The position numbers were made by a program, and so were the translations under genes. The notes beneath the pieces were generated by a model. The model had not been told where the DNA came from, searched no databases, and saw only the letters and a program-made list of their open reading frames with translations. Shown here piece after piece: positions 50,681 to 64,000 of a stretch of 64,000 nucleotides of DNA (positions are counted from its first letter, which is position 1; every line of letters begins with the position of its first letter). This stretch comes from Onchocerca lupi (taxonomy: Eukaryota > Nematoda > Chromadorea > Rhabditida > Onchocercidae): assembly GCA_028564675.1 (NCBI GenBank), contig JAOVVO010000049.1:1-64000 (forward strand), written 5' to 3'.

Positions 50681-52200
50681 TAGATAGGTGTTTTGAAAAG
50701 GAATGATAAATAGGTGTTGCGAAATCGTGAAAAAACCATTGAGAGGAAGTCGCTTAAGGATCCAGAGAAGGAAACTGGAAAAAGGTATCCAGAATGGAAA
50801 TGTCGGCGAGGTCAAAATTTAGGTGTATGGATAGTTTTTTGCACATTTCATAATAACTGTTTGAAGAAAAAGATGAACTCTTTGAAGAATGTTAGATTAT
50901 AGTGGTGATAGTTGAAGAATGATAGATCTGAAGAATGTCGTAAGGATCTGAAGAATTTCGTATTTCATTAATCCGAGAACAACCATGAATTTTTCTTTTC
51001 CAAAATAGGACGATTTGGAAACTACATCGGTTTTGCTTATTTTTTTCCTGGAAAAGTTTAAGGCTAATTGAACTTAAGCCTTGATAATAGACGCATACTA
51101 CAAGATCGATTATCCTAACATGCGAATTTTATCTATTCATTGCTAATTGGTTTTCATCGATGATAATGATAGAAAGTTTATTGAAGTTTCTCTAACACTG
51201 ATATAATCTGTCTCTTGTGATGCAGTAGCAATGCTGAAGTTTCACATGATAATTGATAACCTATTTGCTCGTCCTATCCAGTTTGACCTCCATGTTACAG
51301 TTGCTTAGTTAATCATCGTTACGAATGAGTTAATTGGTGTTGATATGTACGTGTGTAGAGCTATACTGTATTCAAAATAGTTCAGCGCATATCTATTTGA
51401 AAAAGCATGGTGAAGGATGATGCATCAGTGATATGTAGAACTTGCAGAATTCGGCTTTGCTTTACCATTCGCATCCTGGATCCGTTGAAATCATAGTCAA
51501 CAGTTCTCTGACTTACGTTTTTATGACGAAGACATCAAGAGATTATGGAAGAAAATTGGAAAATACAGGGAACAAATTTTAGAGAAAGAATATGGTTTTT
51601 CTTCAATACATGAAAGCTTCAATCTGCTGATAATTGCTGAAATTCGGTGTCCAAAATACTATTAAGTGATGAATCCAATAAAATATTTATTACGTTTGTG
51701 CAGAATGTTGGATGTATAACAATATGGATTAACTACTCTTACATTATACATAACGTACGTACCATAATCCATTAACCAATCAATTATGTACATTTGGTAA
51801 TATGAGAGTAAAACATATAGACTAGTAACAGTGGCCACACACATAGTTTCGATGAATTATATGGGTCTTAAATTCAACATGACAGCTGAAAAAAATTTAA
51901 TTTTCAAAATCTTAAAAAGAAGAATCTCGAGAATCAAATACTTTTTCTGGTGCCAACTGTTGCATCAAGCTATAAAGGATAAGATGTGTATAGGCTCTTA
52001 AAAGCCAATTGGGTAAATTTAAATGAGCTGCTGAAATTTCCTTAAGCACTCTAAAACATATGCTAAAAGCTCTGCTGGGTGAAGATATTGTCTCAGAATT
52101 AAAGATAATTCTCATGCATTCTATTAAATGCTGTTGCAACAGATTCGGGACGAAAAGGGCAAAAAAATAATAAATAATTGTAAGAGTCAGAATGGTTGCA
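50681..52200. other. AT-rich 3' flank of the FAM184-like gene
   Basis: No exon was recognised. The lower part should contain the 3' UTR of the minus-strand coiled-coil gene that ends at 52201. Confidence 0.5.
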
Positions 52201-55200
52201 TTAGAACTTCCAAGCAGGTCTCTTCGAGTCATCCTTGTTACCCGAAGAATTAGATGAAGCAACAGATGACGAAGTCGTCTCTTTTTTGGAGCGTGATGGC
52301 TGATGTCCGGGTGAGCTTCGCCTATGCTCGTCAGTTGATGAAGGCCGTTCGAAATCAGGATACAATAAATTTCTGAAAACAAGGCTGCATACTTCTCAAG
52401 CATTTTCCAAAAAAATCATGGTATCCAAAATGAATCCTAATCCAAACTTAATGTTTGAATTTGTGAATTACCTTTTATCATCTTTCTGTTTTATTAGATC
52501 TGCCATCGGTGATTTTGACTTTGTAAGACTGCGTTCATAAAGTCGGGCGGAATGACTGGGTGATTTTGGCCTTGGTATACCGGTTACGTAATGGCTGCAA
52601 TGAGAAGTTTTTATTAAATCCAAAAATTAAAATTGATGATTCAAATTACAAATATTTAACTTGAAGTCGAAAGCTAAATAAACAAGTTTATTCGGCGTTT
52701 TTAGCTCTTCGAGCCGAAAATTCGGTTAAATCAACTGTTATTAGTAAGTATAGAATAAAAATTAGAACAAAATAACAAACTTTATTTTGTCTTTTCCGCT
52801 GTTTTCTTTTTCCTTCTTTTTCTTTCCTTTTGCTGACTCTTGACAGTCTTTACTTTTCGCATTTCTTTTAGCTTGTCGTTGCGTTTCAGTAAGTAAAATT
52901 TGCAAATTACTTGTGATTGTTTGATTTTTGGAACCTTCGCCAGCTGTGAAACTGTTCTAAAACATGTTTTGCTGCGTTGAAAGTAAGATTGCCCAAGTAA
53001 TTCAACGCGTGAGTTTTCAATCAAAAAAATTCTTCACGACGTAAAGAAACTCTCTTTACTTTTGTATTAGTTTACCAAGGACGAAGAATATGCGAACGCG
53101 TAACAACACTGTTGAAAAAAACAAACAAACCGATCTGTTTTTCTTGCCCTCTATTTCGGATTCTTGCAAAATTTCCAGAGCTTTTTGCAATTGACATATG
53201 AGAACATCTTTTTCCTAAATAGTTAATAAGGAGAACTTTTAGCTACTTCATCACAATTAAAGAAGCCTAACTGTTTCAGTATCGTGAAAGTGTCGAAAGT
53301 AGTCTTTAATCTTGGCGCTTTCAAAAAATTTAAAATCACTGTGGATGGAATAGTGAGCAGATACATAAAAATATTATCTCACCTCAAGTTCATTTCGCAT
53401 CTGTTGCATTTGCTCACTCAATTCAAAATTTATTTTACTCTCTCCTATTCCATCATCAATATTCGTTTGTATCCCGTGCGTGCCAGTTTCGGGCCTAAAA
53501 CATTGTTATTAAGCCGCTACATGTGTAATTTGCCTTCAAAAAAAAATTTTGCAGAAAACTACCAGTAACAGAACATCCTATGTAAAATTTTTTTTCAAAA
53601 TTTAGGCATTGATAATTTCAGTCAATTCCGATAGATTCTTAAAGTATTTGCAGATATCTAAGAGAAAAAAGCACTTAAAAGACACTGGTGAAAACCCGAA
53701 CTTGGTTGTAAGCTGTTGCTGAAGCTTCTGATATTTGCTAGTTAATTCCGTTTCATGTTTTTTCATCATTTCGATCGTTTTTTCGTGCTCTTTATTCAAA
53801 TTTATGATTTTCTTCTCAAGGATCTGAGCTTGTTGATTTTCTCGTTTCCTGACAAAATTTAAAATTACCACTACAAATTTATATTTTTATATCATTAGAT
53901 TAAAATAATCTGCTGAGTTCGTCTTGATAAAGTTTTGAAACTATTTGATTACTTTATCAAACCAAACCAATTTTTTACCGGAGATATTCATCCGTCTTTT
54001 TGCTGAAGTTCTTAATTTCCTGATTTTTCTTTTCAAGTTCACTTTGTATTGCACTTATTTCTTCTGTTAATTTCTTATTTTTATCGGATAGATCGGTAAT
54101 TTGTTTTGTTTTTTGACTGCAGTCATTTTTTAGCATCTTCATGTTCGCTTCTAATTCTTTGTTCTAAAAATCCACACACAGTCCATTTAGTGTCAAAAAA
54201 TTTTTCGAAATTTTAAAATTTTGGAAACTGAACACAGATTTATTGAAGTGTCAGGAAATTTCAAGAAAGTTTCTTGCTCTAAGGATTTCAAAAGGTGCAA
54301 AATCTATTTTTGCAATTTCAGATTCGATAAAACTCAATTGTTATAGATATGATTTTATTAGCACTGAAGAAAAAAGTGGCCTTTTCATTAGCATCGTTTT
54401 TGGCTTCTTTCATTTTCATTTCATATCTGGATGTTACTTTCAATGTTTCTTCTTCAACTCGTTCCTCCAACTGCGCTTGAAATTCTTCTGAAAATTGATG
54501 ACTAATCATCTAATAATTGATTGAATAATAACAATTCTAGCGAATAATTGGTTACGACACGATACCAGTAGTCAAATATACAGGTAATAATTGCTATAAA
54601 GAAGTTAAATTGTTATTCTAGCCTATGTTTAGCGTAGAAGAGTGAGAAAGATGAATGAATTGATGGTATTGCAGTTATTCGGATGCTCATTCATAGCATT
54701 TCGATAACGCAAGAAAGCCAAGAATTACGATAGTTAAATTATTTGAATTACTTTATTACTTGTTCGATAGCATAAAAAGTTTTATGAAGAAATTTTCCCA
54801 TACCTCGTAAGCGTCTCTCATTGACTTCTAAGGTTTCTGCACTTTGTCGTTTCAGATCAGTCTCTTCAGTCATTCTCTGTTCCTCATCGAATCTCTTGAA
54901 AAGTTGGAATAAAAAAGCAAAATTTAATATTACCGCAGTGGATCGATATATCAGAACTTTCACGATTCATTCGAAATATATAAAAAATATGTTTCGCTGA
55001 AGTAATAAGAAATAATCAGTTCTGTTCTTAAAAACAACGGCGAATCTTTGGAAGGTTTCAACTCTCAAGAACTTACTACTAATCGAATGTGTCTTTCTTA
55101 TAGGAATGGAAGAGAGTACACTTATTTGTAAGATGAGCTTAAGTGAAACAGTCTTCTGATTTCCATTTAATTACGAAAAAGGATTAGATTTGTTCAAGCA

Positions 55201-58200
55201 ATTTATGTTAAAATGACATACCGTTTGTTTACTGCTTCTAATATCATTTAGGTCTCGAACATTCGAATCTCTCAACTTATTTATCAATCTCTCGTTTTCA
55301 TGTTTTAATTTCATTAAATTTTCATTCAAAATTACCACATCTTCTCGTTCAGCTAGAAGTTTAGCAATCTAAAAAAAGACTTTAAAAAATCCTTCCGAGG
55401 ACCAAAAAAATGATCAAAAAATTAATAGAATTAAGATTCTGTATTACCTCGGTTTTTAACTTCTTCACTTCCTCTTCCTTTTTCAAATATCCATCTGAAT
55501 TCATTAATTGGAATCTGCAATGCAAAATTGATGTTTCGTTGACCTGCGTTATTAAATGCATATATGTAATTGTGAAAGCCATTATAGGTTGGTATTTCAA
55601 TTCAAAATTTCCTGTAAAATAGAATTATCGCACCCAGTTTCATCTTTTATAACTGATAGCTCCTGATCAGTTGCAGTATGTTGCCGTTTGAATTGCTCCA
55701 ATTTTTTCATTTCGATTTCTTTCTCATTTAATATTTCTTTGTATTTTTCCACTTCTTTTTTCATTTGATCGCTTTCATCAATTAATTGCTTAATTTTTCG
55801 TACTGTCCCACAGTTACTATCCTGAAGATTCCGAAAATCCATCAGTCTCACGGGAATTTAGTCGCAACATAAAATGTTTACATTCTTTTAAAATTTATGC
55901 AGATTTAACTGATAAAATGTTTCAGAAGAACAAACTTTCGAGTGAATCCATAAATCGGGGAACTTTTAATAGTTCTTAACAACATTAGTGATTCAATACA
56001 ATACAATCCCAATTACGGCTTTAAAGTTACATGATGAAAAATATGAAAATGATTTCTTATTTAGATTAATAAAGAATGAGTATATTTGGAATCAAAACTT
56101 GTTTAAAATCAAATTTCAAACTAGAAAAGAATTTGAAACTGAATCAATTCGTTTTTTAACATTATTAGCACTTCTGACAATACTTACAAAGAATGACATC
56201 TTAATTTAGCAGAATAGTAAATTAGAAAAGTAAACTTACATCGCTACTTTCTACCAATAGGTCAAGCTTACGTTTAAGCGCATCCACTTCTGTCAATAAC
56301 GCACGATTTTCTTCTTTAACATCGGATATTTCCTGAATTGGGAGGTCGAGAGCAATTTTCTAAGCGATTGTTATGTTTAAATATGTAAATATCGATATTT
56401 CTATATATTTATTCTGAAATTAAGTTCTAAAGAAATATTCATTCTAGAGTCATGACATTAAATGTTTTATAACGGGCAAGAGGAAATTTCAATTAGCTAA
56501 TGGCAAGACTACCTGTTTTACGTTTCGCTTGCTATTATGCTCCAAATGATCTTTTAAACTATTGTACTGCGATTCGAGTTCATTTAATTTTGAACTAAAT
56601 TCTTTTTTCATTGCATATTCACGTTCTTCCGCCTGTTGACGTTCTCTCTCTAAGAGGCTTTCATAGTGATCTTTTGTGGATTCTTTTTCCTTTGTCACCG
56701 ATTCCAGAACCTGTGCATGAAAGAATTGAACTATTTTATGCAGCGCATCTATAGCACTTTTTTGCTAATGAATCTTTTTGAAATAATTTTTGGCGTTTGA
56801 TAGAAAACGAAATTCCGAAATGGCTATTTGCATGCTTATGAGACTATTCATTAATGATTTTACTGAGTCCCTTAATTAATTAAAAAAATAGTTTTAATTT
56901 CCGACAGTATAAAAAAACTAACCGCTTCGAGAGCATTTACTTGTGAATTCTGCAATTTGGTTTGACTTTCGCTTTGACTTTGCAAATTTTCTCGTTCTTT
57001 TTCCAGAAATTCAACTTTATTTTTCAATGCTTTTACTTCGGCTTGTAAATCCCGAATGAACGCTTCCAGCTTACTTTTCGCTGTTTCCACAATATTCAGT
57101 AAGTCTATAATTTATTCAGCACATAACTTCCTCCAATTACCTTTCTCCCTTCCGAAAAAAGAAATAAATTAAAAATTTATTACTAGATTTGCGTTGCAAT
57201 TCTTCTTCCTGTTGTCGATATTGTTGTTTGGCTTCCTGCAGTTCAGTTTCTACTTGTGAAAGTTTTCTTAATGAGTCGTTTGTTTCATTGCGAGCTTCTT
57301 CAAGCTGAAAGAAGTATCATCATTCTGTACTGAAACTGGTACCTATTTCATAACTCTACTTGTTTTTGAGTTCATTCTTGAATGCATTGGGATAACGAAT
57401 TCAAAAGTCTTCAATTTTAAATTAACTGAAAATTGTATCAATGAAATAAAAGTTCTAAAAATTGACAAAGATGACTGTTTGAAGTGTGTAAAATCAAAAC
57501 AAATAAAATGAGGATCAGTTGTATTTAGTAATTCTTGATTAGAACAGTATGATAATTTAGTCCATCGATCAGAACAAAACAAATATTACAAAATTCATTA
57601 TTTATTTCAGATATCGAAATTCATTATTATTTATTTTCGGAAAGAACTACCGGTACCTCTTTAGAAATTGCGACAACTTCTGCTTCCTTTACTAGCAATC
57701 GTTTTTCCAGTGCTGTTACTTCATTCTTACATGTTGCAAGTTCTTCTCTACTTCGTTTTGTCTGATCTTGCAACTCTTGGAGACGATCGTGGAATTCATC
57801 TTGCCTTTATAGACTCACTCATTTATTGGCCGCTAGTGATAAAAGAAGGATATACTTTGACTTTAAAATTGGCTCAGGAACACGGGCTTTCTTAATACAC
57901 AACTAAGAACTACAGTACACACGCAGTGATTGATCTATCAGTTGTTCGCTGGATGCTTATATATAGCTATCTGGAGATTTGTGTGAATTATAACCGAAAT
58001 TCTATACCGGAAAATAAATATTACCTTGCCAAAAGTTCTTCTTTGAGGGCCTCTTCATGATCTCGTAACGCTTCAAGTTCTTTTGAATACAGCATTTTAG
58101 CTGCTGTTAATTCTGTTTCATATAAACTCTGTGCTCTTCGAAGCTTCATTTCAAATGTCTCTCCTAGTCGCTCCTTCTCAGCTTTTAAGCTTTTTCGTTC

Positions 58201-60486
58201 TTCTTCTAGTCGTTGAATTTCAATCATGTATCTGCAGTAGACATTCGTTAATCGATTACTATCAAATACTTTCAGATTGACCACTTTGATTCTTCGTGAT
58301 GCAAATCATCGTTAGCAACTGTTATGCTTAAATATATCTCATAAAACTTACTTCTGTTCCAGATTGAGTAGTTGTGACTCGGAAAAACGCTGTTCCAGCA
58401 ATTGAATTTCCTTTTGATGTTCTTGGCGTAATTTTTCGAGTGCTTGTTCTTTTTCTCGCTCAAATTTGTCCTAGATTAAATTGGGTTCAAGATCTTACCC
58501 AACTTCAGGAATTATGGAAACTGAGGGAAACGAAAATCGCATTTTTGCACTTTATTTTTATTAATTCCATACTATACTATTAGTGATTTAGCATAAGTTT
58601 TAGAAATGAAGAGCCAATTTTTAACAATTCTGAAAATAATTATGATGCTGAAAAAGGGTAAAGAACAGTGAATGGTACTTGTAAAGCTTGAAAGCTTTTC
58701 ATCCGAGCTTCAAAATCTTTTTTAGCTCCAAGAACTTCTTCGCTAAGGGCAATAATTCTGCTAGAATATTCTGCTTCTAGTTTTCGTTCTCGTTCTGCTA
58801 CTCGCTCTCTGTATTCACTACAACATATGTGATGAATTTCACAAGTAATATTCTCATTTATGCATAACTGTAGAAAAATTAGTTTTACTGAAGTTCTTCC
58901 CATAGAATTGAAAATTTTGTAAATAAATGACCCACTAGTCTAACCTAAATGTACCCATAACATTATATTTCTGTCGTTCATATTCGGCAACCGTATCTTC
59001 CAGTGTTTGTATTTTCTTTTTCAGCTCGCTTTCTCTCCCTCGGGGTGCAGCTGAAGTAAACTTCTCGTTTTATATACAAGAACAAACTAGACAAAATTTA
59101 CTTATTTGCAGGCTAATTGCAGCATCTTTGACCTGGCTGCACATGATTTGAAATCTTCGGAAATTTTTTTTTTTTAAATCTAAAATCTATCCCTTGCAAA
59201 GGTAAAGACTTTACTTGAAGAAGCCACTTTGAGAATGGAGAATAACTTTGTTGATTCCTCCGAACTGTTTCCCTGATTATTGTTGTTATTGACATTTTGT
59301 GCATTGGGTGGTGTTGGCCAAGCGATGATATCAGGTCGTGAATCTCTGATTACATTAGCTTGTGGCGAACAGTTACCACACATTTCCGTACTACAAGGAG
59401 TTTGCTTATGTCTACACACATCTTTTATCTTTTACTATTACAAATGAGATATTAGGGATATTAGTACTGATAAATTAACCAGTTATAGATATAAAACTTA
59501 GAATCAATTTACCTTAATTTATAGAAATGAATGTAATTTATGGACATTTCAAAATAAAATTCATAAATTTTGAATTTTACATTGAAAAAGTCGCAACTCA
59601 CCTCTATTCTATTTTATCTTTGACCGCTTAATTTAAATTTTCTAAGCAAACGACATCATACCAGAATCTCTCATCTTTATCTGCAGTTTTAGGATTTAAT
59701 TTGTTGGTCTTGAGAATTTATTCACCTGGCAAAGATTATGCTTAGGTCCATAACTAAACTGTACACAATTGTGGAAATAATTATTCTTAACTTGTTAGTC
59801 GTAATGTTTAGTTAAGCTGATTTTGATGAACGAAGCAGGAACCTGTTGTCGAGTAGCTGAGGTGATTTGCTTTTCCGGCGTGGTGATCTGGTACCATTGC
59901 TAGAAATATGAGGTGATATGGACTGAAGGCGGCTGCTCGGTGAACATTCCTCAAATTCATCGGACAGATAACCAAACTGAACATAAACTGATAACTTTCA
60001 TTTTATTTTTACTTCATGCACATTCTAAAAAATGAAAATAAATCTTTCTTTTTTTTTTCTTATTAGTTATTATGGTTTATCACGAAAAACAAAGGAAGAA
60101 ATGATCACAAAATCCTTCAAATTCCTTCTGAATTACTCTCGAGAAAATCACTTATTCAGGAACTACCCATACACAACATTTCGAAGACAGGTCTAGTGAT
60201 TGTATTCGTTCTTTAGGATATTTTTGACAAGTACTGTACGATTTCTATGCGCTATTAGTTTGCTATGAATGAAGAAATGGAGAAAACAGTTTATTAATTT
60301 CGAGAAACGCTTTTAATTTAAGAAGAAAACATCAAAAATTCTTTTTTTTCATCAGTAATAGCCATTGTGAAGTTAAAGGTAGTTCTAACAAAAGGCAGCT
60401 AAAAATTATTTACAAAAAGAAAAAACTTAATTTGCATGTGAATTAATCTAAACAGAAGTTACCATTTCGCGAAAACTTTCAGTCAT
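52201..60486 (-). CDS. FAM184-family long coiled-coil protein
   Basis: About 25 minus-strand exons give roughly 1,065 residues: 60486-60463, 59976-59843, 59411-59215, 59179-59102 (tentative), 59050-58945, 58817-58679, 58470-58352, 58231-58025, 57804-57657, 57304-57184, 57104-56923, 56710-56513, 56332-56240, 55821-55634, 55514-55448, 55368-55222, 54894-54804, 54487 to about 54381, 54163-53979, 53848-53702, 53494-53383, 53214-53131, 52951-52911 (tentative), 52594-52472, 52372-52201. The N-terminus is Ser/Pro-rich with an Asn run. From 59050 on, nearly everything is charged heptad coiled coil. Segments such as FEARMKSFQALQ, LRQEHQKEIQLLEQ and LRRAQSLYETEL line up in order with FAM184A/B, and the C-tail (KRPAWKF) parallels their short aromatic end. 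FAM184 proteins are poorly characterised; no activity is claimed. The start (MTESFREMFG) is uncertain because an in-frame reading continues upstream to about 60540. The second-exon junctions and the donor after 54381 are not settled. Confidence 0.85.
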
Positions 60487-60540
60487 ATCGAATGAATCGT
60501 CATCCACAGTATTTACAGTACTTTTATCGATTGCTTTAAT

Positions 60541-63500
60541 TGCAATGCCAAGATAACATCAGGAAAATTATACAAATTATCAATTTTCTATATATTTTCC
60601 GAATGCGATTAAAAAGATCTGCTAATAACGAATACCACTTTGTTTCACTCGTTCAGATCAGCATATTTTTTTCCCGTCGATTTGACAATCTATCTAAAAA
60701 TTTTTCATGTAATAACGTTCCTATATGTACTTGAATGAAGCAAAATGTGATCAAATAATAATAAATTCGTAATATAAGCCATTATTTAAAATTATAGCAA
60801 TAATTCCTTACATTTTGTAACTCATAAAGGGAATTATATAAAAAACTGGAGTAGATAATTTTTACTAACAAATTTTTTGAGAAATTTATTTAAGTTATGC
60901 CGAATTTCGTATTTGAATTTAGTTCATGAATTGATTTTTCATTATCCATCCACCGTATTCGAATACTTTACATAAAAAAGCTAAAGCCTCTGTAACACTA
61001 ATTTTAATAAAAGCGAAGATTGGTTAAAAAGGAGAAAGGTCGTCTGAAAAAAAAGAAAAAAAAAAGTTAAATGATGGACAGAAGATGGATTGCAAAATCC
61101 GCGCTTACGTCTTTCTTGTTTTTTTTGCTGAATGCACTAAGTTCCTACTGATAATCGTGACGTCATTCTTTGCTAAGCCTTCTCATAGGTGGACATTTCT
61201 CGGTATCTAGCAAAACATATGAAGAAAGTACTTGAAGGACGGTGATGTTGAATTAACAAATGGAAGTTGGTTTTTGTTATCAACGTACAGAATGACGTTT
61301 AGGAAATGCGATTTTAGAAGAAATAATGTGCGAAAAAGTGAAGTAAGATAGAAATTTTTTTTGTTATTTCCTTTTATTGCTCATTGCTATCGGAAAAAAG
61401 TATCCATGACTCGATTTTTGATAAAATTATAAGAATGGTGAAAATGACAGGAGGTAATAAAAGTTATCCGCGTCGTAGTAGCAACAACACTCGGTGAAAT
61501 GTCAAAAGATCTGGGGAAGCACCTGGCGAAGATCTTTGGATACACAGAATTAAAAGTAGTGCACCTGAAACGCACGTAGAATCTTCGATGAAGATCCAAA
61601 AGGCAAAATTCTGAAATTTAGGCTGGAATTATGTGATGGATATGTTTATTCGTAGTAATAATAGCAATCATAGTAGTAATACCTTGTGCCATGAGGAAAG
61701 AGGTGTGATCTGAAGTTAGAGAGAGGCTAACTTCGAAGAGATAACACTGTTAAGCTGAGCTTTTCTCGTGCTTCTATCATCTATAACACTTTCTATGTGT
61801 CATAAGTAAAGTGAAGTGAGTCTCCAAGAAGCGACGATGTTCGCTTTCTTGCAATCCATTTGTATCAATTTCCTGGAATATCCTAATCCTGATCCTTCTT
61901 CATCCACATATCTTCTCAGTCAAGTAGCAATAGACGGAAGACAAACAGACAATTATCACTGAAGTGTACAATTATTACCGCTTGCGCCTGTTCCTCATCA
62001 CTTCAATAGTGCTTTCTTTTGAAGTTTATTATTAACTAATCAAATTATATTAGACAAGGAGAACAACTGTGGAAATCAATTTCTCATATGATCACCTGTT
62101 GATACAAAATGCAAAATAGACATAATAATATACAATTCTATTATTTTAGGTTACTTAAATCCTTCCGAGAATCCAAAGACTGATAGATTTTGCTCGTGGA
62201 TTTCTAAATTCTTTGCACCTATTCACTTCTCTTTAGTTGTGAATCTCTTCAGATACTTTATTGCATATTCTATTGCTGCCTTCAAGTTGGAGCATAACTC
62301 TTTTTAAAATGAGAATTCGACGTGTCTGGTTGTGCCGTGCAGGTAGCACAAAAACTTTTATGATCAAATTCAGACAACAGCTTTGAATATAGTGCGATTG
62401 ATAGGCACTTGCTCACATACTCTTCGATCGCATTTATATCACAGATATGAAGTTAACAATAAGTGATGCTGTGTGGAATGCTGCTACATCCCGTCTGTGG
62501 ACAAGTATGAAACAATGAGTATGTAAATATGCATGGACTGTTTCGTATTCAGTGGACTCACTTCGTTTATATAAGTTGTATTAAATTATTATATTTAGCA
62601 GCACTGGATTTCGGATATAGCTGCATTTTTAGGATATGGCTCAGATGGTACCACAAATTATAAATTATTCTACTAAATGGCATGCGATAATTTAATTGTA
62701 TTTTGGCACTAGAGAAAAAAAAGTAGTCATAAATATTGTCAGACATATGCCATGATGCGATTCATATAAAGCTTCTTTACTTTCTTTCTCGATTCATTTG
62801 AAATAATTGTTGATGAATATCCATCATGTAATATATTGACGGTTTTGTTTGTCCAACGTTTAACTTATTAAAGAAACTTTTTCTCATTATTCATTCGTAA
62901 TAATGTTGCATGATATTCGAACTTAAATACTTGAATTTAATTTATTTGGAAGAAAAAGGTTACTTCATTGTTTTCATTTGACCATAAAATTTTTTACAAA
63001 TACTTTCCTTTTTCTCTTAAATTTCGTTAGATTATGAATAAACTTATTTCTAGATGCTTACTGAATGAAGACCAAAATTAGTTCAGATTTAAAACAGTAG
63101 GATACCTTTTCAACGGGGCCAAATTCATTTTGAATTTTAATTTTGCCATTTAAAAGATAGGTTGGTCAGGTAAATTCGTATGAAATGCGAGAAAAGATTG
63201 TAAGAAAAAGAAAAGTGAGGAAAAAAAAAAAGCTAGAATGTAATAGACAAAATTTTGCCCTGATAATGAAAGGCGGAAGAGGTAACGAGAAGAAAACAAG
63301 CATATGAAGTTGAAAAGTAGCAAAGACATCAATAAATATTTTTTAATATCATTTAAAAGTTAACCACGAAAATTATTCGGACCCTCTCTAAATAACAGTT
63401 CACTCATCCATTCCGTTGAAAACGCTAGACGGATTAGGAAGGAGATGATTCAAGTCATTATAAACAAAAATTAAGAAAAAATAAATCACCGATTGGATGA

Positions 63501-64000
63501 CTGAAAAAATGCAAAAAATATGTTTCATTGCACTAAGTTTCTAACACATGATCAAGGGAGTAAAGTCAATTTGATTTCACTGTTTGAAATTAATTAGCAA
63601 ATTGTTTCTTTTTTTTGTCATATTATTATCCTTTTTAAAAAAGAAGCATTCGCATACGTTTTCATCGGGAAAAGATAAATTATTCTTAAATTGTAGTAAA
63701 GTAAAAAAAGGAAAGGGAAAAGGTCAAGAGAAAAAATATATCTCCTTTCAATAGAAACTGAGCTTATTTAAGCAATAATTTCCTTTCAACGCTTTAATTT
63801 GTGAATCAAAGTGTCATTTCTGTAGTGTCATTACTGATAAACCGTAAGGAACTAATTTCACTTTCAACCTGTTACACATCCTTTTTAGGGCTTCAAGACC
63901 AACTGTTTGCTTCTGCGTTACTTATCACCTGATTCCTCTCAAACTTCTTTTCACCTTCATTATATCCGAATATTGCAAAGCATATTAGGAAGAGTAGTAA
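60541..64000. other. Upstream flank of the FAM184-like gene, no gene recognised
   Basis: The stretch is AT-rich, with T runs near 60050, 60340 and 61060. It may contain the promoter, a 5' UTR exon or trans-splice site of the minus-strand gene, but none can be fixed. No open frame here resembles a known protein. Confidence 0.5.

Noticed and set aside
49502..50706. Several open frames through the TG/CA arrays
   Set aside because: They translate to Cys-Val, His-Thr or Tyr-Met repeats produced by the microsatellites on both strands.
51912..52403. 163-codon minus-strand open frame starting MLEKYAAL
   Set aside because: It overlaps the last FAM184 exon (52372-52201) in another frame. The exon frame joins its neighbour in phase and ends in a family-like C-terminus, while this frame resembles nothing and runs on into the 3' flank.
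52782..53024. Lys/Arg-rich minus-strand open frame
   Set aside because: Its basic C-terminal stretch is not supported by splice phase. Only the small piece 52951-52911, in a different frame, links the flanking exons, and that is itself tentative.

Overview
The window looks like nuclear DNA of a nematode, most likely a filarial or other spirurid worm; the species cannot be told from the sequence. The reasons are AT-rich DNA, many short exons split by introns of roughly 80-500 bases, TTTTCAG/TTTTTAG-type acceptors, a possible trans-splice acceptor 6 bases before a start codon, and a nematode-style 7TM receptor. There is no bacterial-type gene packing, CRISPR array, rRNA or convincing tRNA.

Four genes can be read exon by exon. 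(1) Positions 1904-10316, plus strand: a 31-exon ankyrin/SAM/SAM/PTB adaptor of the ANKS1 (Odin) family, with start, stop and every splice phase consistent (1,312 residues). (2) Positions 22408-11803, minus strand: an 8-exon, 457-residue rhodopsin-like GPCR with very long introns, convergent with gene 1. (3) Positions 40632-37898, minus strand: a phospholipase D family protein of the PLD3/PLD4 type. Nine exons are readable, the N-terminal exon(s) were not found, and one in-frame TGA interrupts the reading frame. (4) About 60486-52201, minus strand: a long coiled-coil protein of the FAM184 family, in about 25 exons.

Between these genes lie gene-poor AT-rich stretches: 10.3-11.8 kb, 22.4-37.9 kb, 40.6-52.2 kb and 60.5-64 kb. 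They contain microsatellites, including a (CA)n at the left edge and TG- and CA-rich blocks at 49.5-50.7 kb, and a few near-perfect hairpins (24.9 and 36.7 kb, plus one in a GPCR intron at 12.8 kb). I found no gene I could name in them, apart from weak exon candidates noted below.

The four genes do not form an operon or an obvious pathway. ANKS1 proteins act on receptor tyrosine kinases, the GPCR would be a surface receptor, PLD3/4-type proteins are endolysosomal nucleases, and FAM184 is a little-studied coiled-coil protein. The most interesting points are two GC-AG introns with the same donor hexamer gcaagt (in genes 1 and 2), a likely truncated isoform of the adaptor made by retaining one of them, three YDN tyrosine motifs next to that switch, the single TGA in the PLD gene, and the hairpins. 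No clearly new multi-gene system was found.
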